This document shows, piece by piece, positions 9,013 through 16,759 of a stretch of DNA of 64,000 bases. Position numbers and translations under genes: made by a program. The notes below the pieces were generated by a model. That model worked only from the letters and a program-made list of their open reading frames with translations. It was not told the DNA's origin and did not search any database. Source of the DNA: Brevibacillus borstelensis. GTDB lineage: Bacteria > Bacillota > Bacilli > Brevibacillales > Brevibacillaceae. Each line of letters starts with the position of its first letter. The first letter of the stretch is position 1. The stretch covers positions 62,001 to 126,000 of the forward strand of contig NZ_RHHO01000011.1 of the NCBI RefSeq assembly GCF_003710865.1. The letters are read 5' to 3'.

Positions 9013-9150
9013 GGAGGCCTGTCTGTTTATTCTGGGGAACCTATGCGTAGGCACGGTCATCCGTGTGCAGAATGTATGGTATATGGTATGGTAAATACGG
9101 CTACATTCATCTTTGCGACTACATTCATTTACTACAGGAGGCACATCGTT

Positions 9151-9513
9151 ATGATTAAAAAAATTGCTACAGTGGCTGTTTACGTGGAGGATCAGGCGAA
9201 GGCTCGCGAGTTTTGGACCGAGAAGGTGGGGTTTGTCGTACATCGAGACGAGCCGATGACCCCCAATGCCTCGTGGCTGGAAGTCGGTCCAGAGGGAGCC
9301 GAGTCGCATCTCGTCATCTATCCCAAAGCGATGATGCCCGGATCTGAGCAGATGAAGGCCTCGATCGTATTCGAATGCGAAGACATCGACAAAGCCTATC
9401 AGGAAATGAGCCAAAGGGGCGTAATCTTTTTGGAGGAGCCAAAGAAAATGGCCTGGGGCAGCTTCGCCCGGTTCAAGGATGCGGATGGAAACGAATTTCT
9501 CTTGAAAGGCTGA
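9151..9513 (+). CDS. VOC (glyoxalase/bleomycin-resistance fold) protein
   Basis: 120-residue single-domain vicinal-oxygen-chelate protein. The opening IKKIATVAVYVEDQAKAREFW and the closing FARFKDADGNEFLLKG are characteristic of the family. The usual N-terminal metal-binding His is not obvious (TVAVYV), so it may not be a classical metal-dependent glyoxalase. The start at 9151 has a perfect AGGAGG nine nucleotides upstream; an in-frame start at 9043 has none. Substrate unknown. Confidence 0.85.
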   Translation: MIKKIATVAVYVEDQAKAREFWTEKVGFVVHRDEPMTPNASWLEVGPEGAESHLVIYPKAMMPGSEQMKASIVFECEDIDKAYQEMSQRGVIFLEEPKKMAWGSFARFKDADGNEFLLKG

Positions 9514-9660
9514 TACCACTGTTGCTCTATCGTTCTGTGACTTGCGGCAGCATGGCGGGTGCGGGCATTGCGTAAACCAGCATTGCGTGAACCAGAACTG
9601 CAACTCGTGCTATACTGTTAGGACAGGTAGAAAATAACAGAACGGAAGGAGAGCGATGGA

Positions 9661-9891
9661 GTGGAGATCTTTATTGGCGTACTTGTCGCATTTGTGCTGC
9701 TCATCGGATTTATGTCGCTAGCCTTTAAGAAAGAAGGACCTGGAAGACGTCATGCATCCGGAGGAGACTCAGGCGGAGCCACGTCGTTTTACAATGACAA
9801 CGACAGAACCCGCGATTCCGACAGTTCCTGGGGAGACGGAGGGTCCAGCGACAGCGGCGGGGGAGATGGCGGCGGCGGTGGCGGAGATTAG
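9661..9891 (+). CDS. Small membrane-anchored protein with Ser/Gly/Asp-rich tail
   Basis: 76-residue protein made of one N-terminal membrane segment (residues about 3-22) and a low-complexity tail rich in Asp, Ser and Gly that ends in a run of glycines. GTG at 9661 is the likely start, with AAGGAGAG upstream; an ATG five bases earlier is in another frame that soon stops. Similar Gly-rich tails are common in small Bacillota membrane proteins of unknown function. No function is proposed. Confidence 0.6.
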   Translation: MEIFIGVLVAFVLLIGFMSLAFKKEGPGRRHASGGDSGGATSFYNDNDRTRDSDSSWGDGGSSDSGGGDGGGGGGD

Positions 9892-10003
9892 GCCAGTGAA
9901 AAAATTTCTGGCTGCCGATGGAAGCTGTCAGGCATCCGTGTTACAATGATTGGGAAATCATGACGTACGGATCGGGGAACCGGTCTGAAAGGAGAGATGT
10001 TTT

Positions 10004-10081
10004 ATGGTATGCATGATGATTGTCGAGAAGAGCATTGCAGCAAGGGTCACAGGAAAGATCCTCCTTTCAGTCGGGCAGTAA
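10004..10081 (+). CDS. Possible 25-residue peptide upstream of rsgA
   Basis: A short reading frame (begins MVCMMIVEKS) follows a good RBS (GAAAGGAGAG) by about 7 nt and ends 80 bp before the rsgA start. It has an alternating hydrophobic/basic pattern. It could be a leader or membrane-active peptide, or chance; there is no family match I recognise. Confidence 0.25.
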   Translation: MVCMMIVEKSIAARVTGKILLSVGQ

Positions 10082-10161
10082 CCGTTCTTTAAGTGAGGAT
10101 TTCCTGTGGCCGGTTTTGGAAAGACATCCAAATCAAAACCGAATGCAGGAGGAATCCGCAC

Positions 10162-11232
10162 GTGAACCAATATCTAAAGTCTTTGGGCTGGAACGATTTT
10201 TTTGCCGGCCATGTTTCCCCTTTTATCGAGCAGGGATTTGAAGTAGGGCGTATCGCTCTTGAACATAAAAGGCTGTATCGGATTTTAACCGAACACGGCG
10301 AGCTGTTGGGCGAGGTTTCCGGAAAGCTTCGCTATGAAGCCGCTGGCCGAGAAGACTACCCCGCTGTGGGCGACTGGGTAGTGATCAGCGCCCGGCCTCA
10401 TGAACAAAAGGCCACGATTCACGCGATTCTGCCGCGCAAAAGCAAGTTTTCCCGAAAGGCTGCCGGCGAAGGCGTCGAAGAACAGATCGTCGCTACCAAC
10501 GTGGATACCGTTTTTCTCGTGAACGCTCTAAACAACGACTACAATTTGCGCCGCTTGGAACGCTATCTGATTTTGGCTTGGGAAAGCGGAGCCAGTCCCG
10601 TGATTGTACTGAGCAAATCCGATCTGTGCGACGACCTGGAAAACAAGATCGCCGAGGTAGAGTCAGTGGCAGTCGGAGTGCCGGTCCATGCGATCAGCTC
10701 GGAGCAGGGAGAGGGGCTCGATGCCTTGGCACCGTATTTGGGAGAGGGGAAGACAGTCGCTCTTCTCGGCTCTTCAGGTGTGGGGAAATCCACCTTGATC
10801 AACCGCCTGTCCGGAAGGAATGTCCAGCTCGTCAAAGAAGTACGCGAGGGAGATGACCGCGGGCGGCATACGACGACCCATCGCGAGCTGTTTCAGCTGC
10901 CTGGCGGCGGCCTGATGATCGATACGCCGGGGATGCGCGAGCTGCAGCTCTGGGAGGGAGACGAAGGCTTTCGCGATGCCTTCGACGACATCGAGACGCT
11001 GGCCGCCCAGTGCCGCTTCAGCGATTGCCTCCACGCCAAGGAGCCCGGCTGTGCGATTCGGCTGGCGATCGAAGAAGGCACACTGGATCGTTCCCGTTTT
11101 GACAGCTACCGAAAATTGCAGCGAGAGCTGGCCCATCAGGCGCGCAAAGAGGATGCCAGGATGCGGGCAGCCGAAAAAGACAAATGGAAAAAGATCAACA
11201 TGGCTCTCCGGCAAACGAAGCCAAAGCGGTAG
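10162..11232 (+). CDS. rsgA: Ribosome small-subunit-dependent GTPase RsgA
   Basis: Circularly permuted GTPase that helps late 30S maturation, 356 residues. In order: an N-terminal OB-fold region, the G4 motif (VVLSKSD), the G1 P-loop (LLGSSGVGKSTLI), the G3 DTPGM motif, and a C-terminal zinc knuckle with Cys-x5-Cys-x-His and a later Cys (QCRFSDCLHAKEPGC). The GTG start at 10162 is preferred because a perfect AGGAGG stands 8 nt upstream. In many Bacillota rsgA lies beside prkC and rpe; here it stands alone, so this may be a second paralogue of the longer YjeQ-like type. A terminator follows. Confidence 0.93.
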   Translation: MNQYLKSLGWNDFFAGHVSPFIEQGFEVGRIALEHKRLYRILTEHGELLGEVSGKLRYEAAGREDYPAVGDWVVISARPHEQKATIHAILPRKSKFSRKAAGEGVEEQIVATNVDTVFLVNALNNDYNLRRLERYLILAWESGASPVIVLSKSDLCDDLENKIAEVESVAVGVPVHAISSEQGEGLDALAPYLGEGKTVALLGSSGVGKSTLINRLSGRNVQLVKEVREGDDRGRHTTTHRELFQLPGGGLMIDTPGMRELQLWEGDEGFRDAFDDIETLAAQCRFSDCLHAKEPGCAIRLAIEEGTLDRSRFDSYRKLQRELAHQARKEDARMRAAEKDKWKKINMALRQTKPKR

Positions 11233-11293
11233 CCGTCTGCCGCGTCTGCAATCACAATCGGATCGGTGCCTTTTACACACCGGATCACATTGG

Positions 11294-11321
11294 CCCCCTT
11301 TGCAAGGCAAGGGGGTTTTTT
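11294..11321 (+). terminator. Terminator after rsgA
   Basis: Stem ccccctt/aaggggg with an 8-nt loop, followed by six T. Confidence 0.85.
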
Positions 11322-11442
11322 CTATGTATGGCCGTTTCATTTTCAGCACGGGCTCGTGCTTTTCCTGAATTCCAAAAAATACGCTTGCCCCTTTCATAGC
11401 GGATATGATAGATTTGTCAGTATCAATTGAACATAGCTGATG

Positions 11443-11510
11443 ACTCGTATAATTTTGGGAATTGGCCCATGAGTTTCTACCGGGTGACCGTAAATCGCCT
11501 GACTACGAGT
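11443..11510 (+). ncRNA. Purine (guanine-class) riboswitch aptamer upstream of xpt
   Basis: All conserved parts of the purine aptamer are present: a perfect 7-bp P1 (actcgta at 11443 with tacgagt at 11504), the TATAAT joining segment, the two hairpins, the AGTTTCTACC block, the ACCGTAAAT block, and GACTA before the 3' P1 strand. The specificity base is C (GACTA rather than GATTA), which pairs with guanine, hypoxanthine or xanthine and excludes adenine. It lies about 200 nt upstream of xpt, fitting guanine-dependent repression of xpt-pbuX. Confidence 0.95.
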
Positions 11511-11512
11511 GA

Positions 11513-11600
11513 ACGAGCGACCAGGAGTTAGTCCTTTACCCGTAGCGGGAAACAGCCTCCTGCTGTCGCTTGCACGTTTTCGTGACCCCTGAAGGGATGT
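11513..11600 (+). ncRNA. Additional structured RNA between aptamer and terminator
   Basis: About 90 nt that fold well by eye: an outer stem GAGCGAC/GTCGCTT enclosing CAGGAG/CTCCTG and a CCCG/CGGG hairpin, followed by a GCAC/GTGC stem enclosing an ACG-TTTT-CGT hairpin and a small C-rich hairpin. This is more structure than a plain purine expression platform needs. It may be an antiterminator scaffold or a second regulatory domain. Confidence 0.5.
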
Positions 11601-11673
11601 GCCCGGAGGGACAGGTTTCACTTGGAGTCGGTTTGAAAGACCGGCGAGTGGACTGTCTCGTCTGGGCTTTTTT
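11601..11673 (+). terminator. Riboswitch-controlled terminator before xpt
   Basis: Long interrupted hairpin: GCCC/GGGC at the base, GGGACAG/CTGTCTC, CACT/AGTG and CGGT/ACCG at the tip with a 7-nt loop, then six T at 11668. It ends 38 nt before the xpt start and is the likely off-state structure of the guanine riboswitch. Confidence 0.8.
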
Positions 11674-11711
11674 GTTTCCATATAGATGAAAAATGGATAG
11701 GAGGAAATCGT

Positions 11712-12305
11712 GTGAAAGAATTGCAAGAGCGAATCATTCGGGACGGGCGAGCGCTGTCCGAAACTGTATTAAAGGTGGATGCTTTTCTTAATCATCAGGT
11801 TGATGCGGAGCTGACGATGAAAATTGGGCAAGCATTTGCGGATCTTTTCCGTTCGGAGAAAGTGACCAAGGTCCTGACGGTGGAGGCGAGCGGTATTCAT
11901 TTTGCTCTTGCAACGGCGTATGCGCTGGGGGTTCCATTCGTTTACGCGAAAAAGAAAAAAGCGGTGACACTCTCCGATGACGTGTACTCTGCGCCTGTCT
12001 ATTCCTTTACCCGTAAGGAGAACTACCAGATCAGCATCGCCAAGCAATACCTCAGCGCAGAAGAGCGCGTCCTGATCGTGGATGATTTTCTGGCGACAGG
12101 AGCAGCTTTGGTTGGACTGACACAAATCGTCGCAGATGCCGGCGCTCACCTCGTCGGCGTGGGTGCTGTCGTAGAAAAAAGCTTCCAGGAAGGAAGAGGA
12201 TTGCTGGAGAAAGCAGGCGTCCGGGTGGAATCGCTGGCACGGATCAAGTCGATGAAGCCGGGAGAAATTCATTTCGTAGAGACAACGCCGGTTCACACAT
12301 CCTAA
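11712..12305 (+). CDS. xpt: Xanthine phosphoribosyltransferase
   Basis: Purine salvage enzyme converting xanthine plus PRPP to XMP, cytoplasmic. It has 197 residues, about the usual Xpt length. It contains the PRPP-binding loop as a type I PRTase motif (VLIVDDFLATGAAL, near residue 120) and the KVLTVEASGIHFA segment typical of Xpt. The GTG start is supported by GGAGGA eight bases upstream. It is preceded by a guanine-class riboswitch and followed by pbuX after 106 bp, the same arrangement as the B. subtilis xpt-pbuX operon. Confidence 0.96.
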   Translation: MKELQERIIRDGRALSETVLKVDAFLNHQVDAELTMKIGQAFADLFRSEKVTKVLTVEASGIHFALATAYALGVPFVYAKKKKAVTLSDDVYSAPVYSFTRKENYQISIAKQYLSAEERVLIVDDFLATGAALVGLTQIVADAGAHLVGVGAVVEKSFQEGRGLLEKAGVRVESLARIKSMKPGEIHFVETTPVHTS

Positions 12306-12411
12306 AAGCACCACATGATACATGCTGCTGTCGTGATCAATCGCGATTTACAGGTACTGTATAGCAAATCAACATATCCTGCGCAGTCAATAAAGGAGAG
12401 GAGTTACGTTC

Positions 12412-13719
12412 ATGTTGTCCAAACAAAAAACGCTCACGCTGGGCATGCAGCATGTGCTGGCGATGTACGCCGGAGCGGTCATCGTTCCTCTGATCATCGG
12501 GGATGCGCTGAATTTGACCCCGACGCAGATTGCATACCTGATCGCCGCCGATTTGTTTACCAGCGGGATTGCGACACTGCTGCAGGTGATCGGTACGCGC
12601 TATACCGGCATCAAGCTTCCTGTCGTTCTGGGCTGTACCTTCACAGCGGTCGGACCGATTATCGCCATTGCGTCGTCCAGTAACCTGGCCACGGCCTATG
12701 GAGCCATTATTTTATCCGGATTATTTGTCGTGCTGGCCGCTCCGCTGTTCGGCAAGCTGCTTCGGTTCTTTCCTACCGTTGTACAAGGTTCCGTGGTTAC
12801 GATTATCGGGTTGTCGCTGATTCCTGTGGCAATGAACAATGTGGCCGGAGGAGCGGGCAATCCCGATTTTGGACATCCGCGCAATCTTCTCTTGGCACTG
12901 GGGACACTGGTTGTCATCCTGCTTGTCAATCGCCTGTTTAGTGGCTTTATTCGCGCTATTTCAGTGCTGATCGGACTTGCAGCAGGCACGCTGGCCGCGT
13001 ACTTCATGGGAATGGTCAGCTTTGAAAGCGTGGCATCCGCTTCCTGGGTGAGCGTCGTTCAGCCGTTTTATTTCGGCGTACCTGAATTCAATATCGTTGC
13101 CATCGTGACGATGATTCTCGTCAACATTATCAGCATGGCGGAATCAACAGGAGTTTACTTCGCATTGGGCAAGGTGACCGATAAAGAAGTGACGAAGCAA
13201 GATGTCGTCAAAGGGCTGCGCGGGGAAGGCGTGGCGATTGCGCTCGGCGGTATTTTCAATGCGTTCCCGTATACGGCCTTCTCGCAAAACGTAGGGCTCG
13301 TCTCGCTGACCGGCATCAAAAGCCGCGACGTCATGATCGGTGCTGGCGGAATCCTCGTCGTGCTGGGACTTTTGCCGAAGCTGGCCGCCCTGACGACGAT
13401 CATTCCCGACCCGGTGCTCGGAGGAGCGATGATCGCGATGTTCGGGATGGTTGTAGCGTCCGGCATCAACATCCTGTCCCGCGTGGACCTGCGCCAAAAC
13501 GAAAACCTCCTCATCGCGGCCTGCAGCATTGCTGTAGGACTCGGTTCCGCAGCAGTTCCAACGATGTTTGACCAATTGCCGAACATGCTGAAAATGCTGA
13601 TGCAAAACGGCATTGTCACCGGTTCGTTGACCGCGGTTATTTTAAATATCGTGCTCATTCATACGAAGAAAGAGAACAGGCAGCCTGTTCCGGCAGCCTC
13701 GACTGTTCCAGAGGTGTGA
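12412..13719 (+). CDS. pbuX: Xanthine permease (NCS2 family)
   Basis: 435-residue integral membrane nucleobase transporter with about 12-14 hydrophobic segments. The NCS2 signature is visible: MQHVLAMYAGAVIVPLIIG at the N-terminus and a conserved middle block around AESTGVYFALGKVTDKEV, with the NAFPYTAFSQNVG motif after it. It is the second gene after xpt and should import xanthine for that enzyme, so both fall under the upstream riboswitch. AAAGGAGAGG precedes the ATG. A terminator follows immediately. Confidence 0.94.
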   Translation: MLSKQKTLTLGMQHVLAMYAGAVIVPLIIGDALNLTPTQIAYLIAADLFTSGIATLLQVIGTRYTGIKLPVVLGCTFTAVGPIIAIASSSNLATAYGAIILSGLFVVLAAPLFGKLLRFFPTVVQGSVVTIIGLSLIPVAMNNVAGGAGNPDFGHPRNLLLALGTLVVILLVNRLFSGFIRAISVLIGLAAGTLAAYFMGMVSFESVASASWVSVVQPFYFGVPEFNIVAIVTMILVNIISMAESTGVYFALGKVTDKEVTKQDVVKGLRGEGVAIALGGIFNAFPYTAFSQNVGLVSLTGIKSRDVMIGAGGILVVLGLLPKLAALTTIIPDPVLGGAMIAMFGMVVASGINILSRVDLRQNENLLIAACSIAVGLGSAAVPTMFDQLPNMLKMLMQNGIVTGSLTAVILNIVLIHTKKENRQPVPAASTVPEV

Positions 13720-13743
13720 ATTTATGGTCGGTTTCGTTTCAAG

Positions 13744-13791
13744 AAAAAAAGATGCTCCCATGGTTTTACCAATGAGGAGCATCTTTTTTTC
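13744..13791 (+). terminator. Terminator after pbuX
   Basis: A-run, stem gatgctcc/ggagcatc, 17-nt loop and a run of T; nearly symmetric, so it could work on both strands. It marks the left border of the AT-rich segment. Confidence 0.85.
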
Positions 13792-14305
13792 TTGGGACAG
13801 AAGAACGTGTGAAATTGGGAAATTACCCAAAAAGGGAATTCTTGGAGGTGAATTTAGGGCTAAATAAGTTCGACATTTTTTGTTCATTGCTCGAAAACCC
13901 AAACAGAAATAAATACCGTAGCATATTATCTTCTTAATAACAAATAACCCGTAAAGTAGCACTGTTTTTGATTGCCTTAAAATCAATGATAATTTAGTCA
14001 ATTTCCATTAATGTTACTTTTTTGTAACCAAACATTACCTTTATTTTACTATTATGGGTTTTGGATATAGCTCACAAAGAATTGTCGAAGTGGCTTACTT
14101 CTTAGGTTATTACATCAGCTTATTAAATACAAATGGTAAGGAGGTGGCCATCTGGAAATATATCTAGTTAGGTTTTCTTGTTTTCAGATATCACCAAGTG
14201 AAACTAATGGCAAAAAAGTAAGGGACCATCGATCAAGACTTTTTAGTAGGTTATTTGTGTAAATAGGTAATTGCCTTAGGGTTAAGTAGAAAGGGGATTG
14301 TTAAA
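13792..14305. other. AT-rich intergenic segment with two doubtful micro-ORFs
   Basis: About 510 bp, much richer in A+T than the flanking genes. I see no recognisable gene. Two overlapping short frames stand out: 14054-14167 (37 codons, begins MGFGYSSQRI, no RBS) and 14152-14262 (36 codons, would need a CTG start, but has a perfect AAGGAGG 7 nt upstream at 14138). They may be relics of a disrupted gene or real micro-proteins. The rest may hold the promoter of the secreted protein at 14306. Confidence 0.4.
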
Positions 14306-14821
14306 ATGAAAATTGGAAAAATTAGTTTGACGATACTACTTACCTCATTTTTTGTCTTAATATTTAGTTCATCAAGTTTTGCCAAAACAAAAGAAGGCGG
14401 AGATTCTTTTCTATCACACTTTTACCATCCAGACTGGGGGTACAAAAATATCTATTATACAGTACATACTATTGAGGAATATTATGTCTATACAAAATAT
14501 GATGAAGTTGAGTTGGATCATCATCATGCAGTAGCTATCGGCAAAACTAGCGGATACCCCTATAGTCTGGAACTTTATGTTTCAGGAGTATACAAAGATG
14601 ACGCTGGAACAATTGGAAAAATTAATGCTTCTGATTGGAGATGGAGAGATCGGTTAACAGATTATATAACCGATCGTGGTGAAACAGTATATGGCGGGGG
14701 GAATACAAAAACTTTTTATAGTACCGTAACCGACAGGCCAAAAGTTACTTTTACCAGTGGTGCTGTTGCAGATGGAATCTATTATGGCAGTACAGATGAA
14801 ATAAGAATGTCGTTATATTAA
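14306..14821 (+). CDS. Secreted protein of unknown function in AT-rich island
   Basis: 171 residues with a clear Sec signal peptide (basic start, hydrophobic core and a Ser-rich end, cleavage likely after SFA26). The mature part is rich in Tyr, His and Asp, with a HHHAV element near residue 73 and many beta-type stretches, suggesting a small extracellular beta protein. AAAGGGG precedes the ATG. It lies 14 bp upstream of a second exported protein with a SurA-like region, so the two are probably cotranscribed. Base composition is clearly lower in G+C than the neighbours, a sign of acquisition. I do not recognise the family. Confidence 0.65.
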   Translation: MKIGKISLTILLTSFFVLIFSSSSFAKTKEGGDSFLSHFYHPDWGYKNIYYTVHTIEEYYVYTKYDEVELDHHHAVAIGKTSGYPYSLELYVSGVYKDDAGTIGKINASDWRWRDRLTDYITDRGETVYGGGNTKTFYSTVTDRPKVTFTSGAVADGIYYGSTDEIRMSLY

Positions 14822-14835
14822 AAGGAGTGACAAGT

Positions 14836-15444
14836 ATGAAAAAGACGTGGGTTTTGCTCTCTGTGGTTGCCGTTGTGTCGCTAGGCAGTATCTCATATTC
14901 ATTAGCAAACATTGAATTAAATGACCATGATAAAGGAACTGAATTCGCCAAGTATTACAAAAAAGCTTTGGAGAAAAATAATGATAACAAAATCACTATA
15001 GATACCGAATCCGAAAAAATCAGCCAAGATGAACTAACAGATAAACTAGCAAGGTACCAAGCATATTCAAAAGCTTTTGGCATCAAGCTAACTGAAGAAG
15101 ACGCTATGAAGAAATTAGAAGAAAGAACAGTTCTTGCGGAATATGCAAGAGAACATGATATTTACCCTACAGAAGAAGAAATTAAAAAGCATATCAAGGA
15201 AATGGCTGATTCCTATAAAGAGCATAAATATGATGTTGTTGCTGGTATCATTGAAGGACTGGATATTACCGAGGATGAGTTCTTCTTTGAATTCTCAAGA
15301 GACGGTTATGAAGAGGAGTTGGTACGGTTGAACATACTCAACAAAATAAAGTCGGAGAATGAAATGTTAGATGGGGAGGATGAAATCGAGTATCACAAAA
15401 GGATGTTAAGTAAACTTAATGATTTGATAGAAGAATTAAAATAG
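14836..15444 (+). CDS. Exported protein with SurA N-terminal-like domain
   Basis: 202 residues. A signal peptide (about residues 1-24) is followed by a highly charged helical region. The stretch from ISQDELTDKLARYQAYSK through GLDITEDEFFFEFSR resembles the substrate-binding N-domain of SurA/PrsA foldases, but no parvulin isomerase domain follows. The ATG at 14836 is preferred because AAGGAG is 8 nt upstream, and a GTG at 14827 would lie inside that RBS. It shares the AT-rich composition of the gene before it. A chaperone for that secreted partner is an attractive but unproven idea. Confidence 0.7.
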   Translation: MKKTWVLLSVVAVVSLGSISYSLANIELNDHDKGTEFAKYYKKALEKNNDNKITIDTESEKISQDELTDKLARYQAYSKAFGIKLTEEDAMKKLEERTVLAEYAREHDIYPTEEEIKKHIKEMADSYKEHKYDVVAGIIEGLDITEDEFFFEFSRDGYEEELVRLNILNKIKSENEMLDGEDEIEYHKRMLSKLNDLIEELK

Positions 15445-15572
15445 ATCATAATGCGAAGCCCCTTAGAACAAGGGGAGCAATCAGTATGTGACTTCAACAG
15501 TTTCAAAGGTGTAAACGGACAACGCTCCAATTGGATAAGCAGAAACAAATACGAACACACAAAAAAGATACG

Positions 15573-15619
15573 AAGGGTGCCCCGCCGTGAAAACACGGAT
15601 GGGCACCCTTTTTTTTTTT
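15573..15619 (+). terminator. Terminator closing the AT-rich island
   Basis: Stem aagggtgccc(c)/gggcaccctt with an inner ccgtg/cacgg stem and AAAA loop, followed by an uninterrupted T run. It lies between the exported protein and the convergent LysR gene. Confidence 0.88.
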
Positions 15620-15626
15620 GAGCCTT

Positions 15627-16496
15627 TCATCTGTATGGATGTTCTCTCTCCTCCAAGAAATTTACAAACGCTTTGACCACGGAAATCTCCAGGGATTCGT
15701 TGCGAAAGATCATCCAGGTTCTGCGGACGACGGGGACGCCATCCTTCGTCGTGCAGCGGGTGACGTACAAATCTTCGTTGGGGTCCAGCAAAATGCTGGG
15801 CAGGATCGCATAGCCGAGGCCGTTTATCACCATTTCTTTGCAGGTCTCCATTTTGTCTACCTCCATGGAGATCAGGGGCGGGTCAGAATAGCGTTCATGC
15901 CACCAGTTGTCGATCAGCTTCTTTAAGGAAGTATCCGTGTTGTAGTAGATGCGGGACAGATTGGGCAGGTCCTCGATGTCGATTTCGTGCTTGGAAACGA
16001 TGAAAATTTCTTCGTCCATCAGCAGCTTGCGCTGATCGGGCCAATTGTAATCGCCGCGAATGATGCCGAGATGCACTTTTTGCTTGTAGACGGAGTTGAT
16101 GACCTCCTCACTCCATCCGGAGGTAACGTTAAATTCTACATCGGGATACTGCCGGTGGAAGTCCTTCAAGATAGATGGAAGCTTGTAGCGGGCAAAAATG
16201 CTGGAAACGCCCAATCTCAAGGTTCCTTGCACTTTGTCGCCCATGTTTTGCAGGGCTTCTTTTGTCTTGCGCAGATGAAGCGTCATGTCGCGGGCGTATT
16301 TGACCAAATGCTCACCCTGCGGCGTGAAGGTAACGCCTCTTCTGCTGCGATAGACGATGGTAATGCCAAACTCCTGCTCCAACTGCTGCAGCCGGTAAGT
16401 AAGCGCCGGCTGCGAGATGCGAATTTTCTCCGCAGTTTTGGTGATATTCTTTTCGTCGTACAGCGTCGTTAATATGACCCAATCTCTGTCATCCAT
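15627..16496 (-). CDS. LysR-family regulator of the PrpF/Tct cluster
   Basis: 289-residue LysR-type regulator with an N-terminal winged HTH (NITKTAEKIRISQPALTYRL followed by QQLEQEFG) and a C-terminal effector-binding domain. The ATG at 16496 is taken as start; a TTG at 16517 would add seven residues, and neither has a strong RBS. It is divergent from the PrpF-family gene and its linked tricarboxylate transporter, so it probably activates that operon in response to the transported acid. That link rests only on arrangement. Confidence 0.87.
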   Translation of the reverse strand: MDDRDWVILTTLYDEKNITKTAEKIRISQPALTYRLQQLEQEFGITIVYRSRRGVTFTPQGEHLVKYARDMTLHLRKTKEALQNMGDKVQGTLRLGVSSIFARYKLPSILKDFHRQYPDVEFNVTSGWSEEVINSVYKQKVHLGIIRGDYNWPDQRKLLMDEEIFIVSKHEIDIEDLPNLSRIYYNTDTSLKKLIDNWWHERYSDPPLISMEVDKMETCKEMVINGLGYAILPSILLDPNEDLYVTRCTTKDGVPVVRRTWMIFRNESLEISVVKAFVNFLEEREHPYR

Positions 16497-16759
16497 ATGG
16501 TTCCAACTTTCTTTCAATAAAAAAAGTAGTGAAATTGGCTAAAAACGGAATGGAAAAACTTATCGTTAATTGTACAGAAAAGTCATGAATGATCAACATT
16601 CTTTTTTCAAACGAAAAACAAAAACATAAAAAATACTTATGGATCTTTATAAAAAATAAGTATTTTTTTTATTGCTTTTCTTTGGCTACTATTGTTGTAG
16701 AGTTAAACGAATATTCATTCTCTTTAATCTGTACTATCATGAAGGAGTTGGAACAACAG

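Noticed and set aside
11184..11399. Zinc-ribbon-like translation after rsgA (CRVCN...GPLCK)
   Set aside because: Its only start is inside rsgA, and the second Cys part is encoded by the terminator stem; likely coincidence.
13642..14001. 119-codon minus-strand frame over the pbuX end
   Set aside because: Overlaps pbuX and its terminator antisense; no RBS or recognisable domain.
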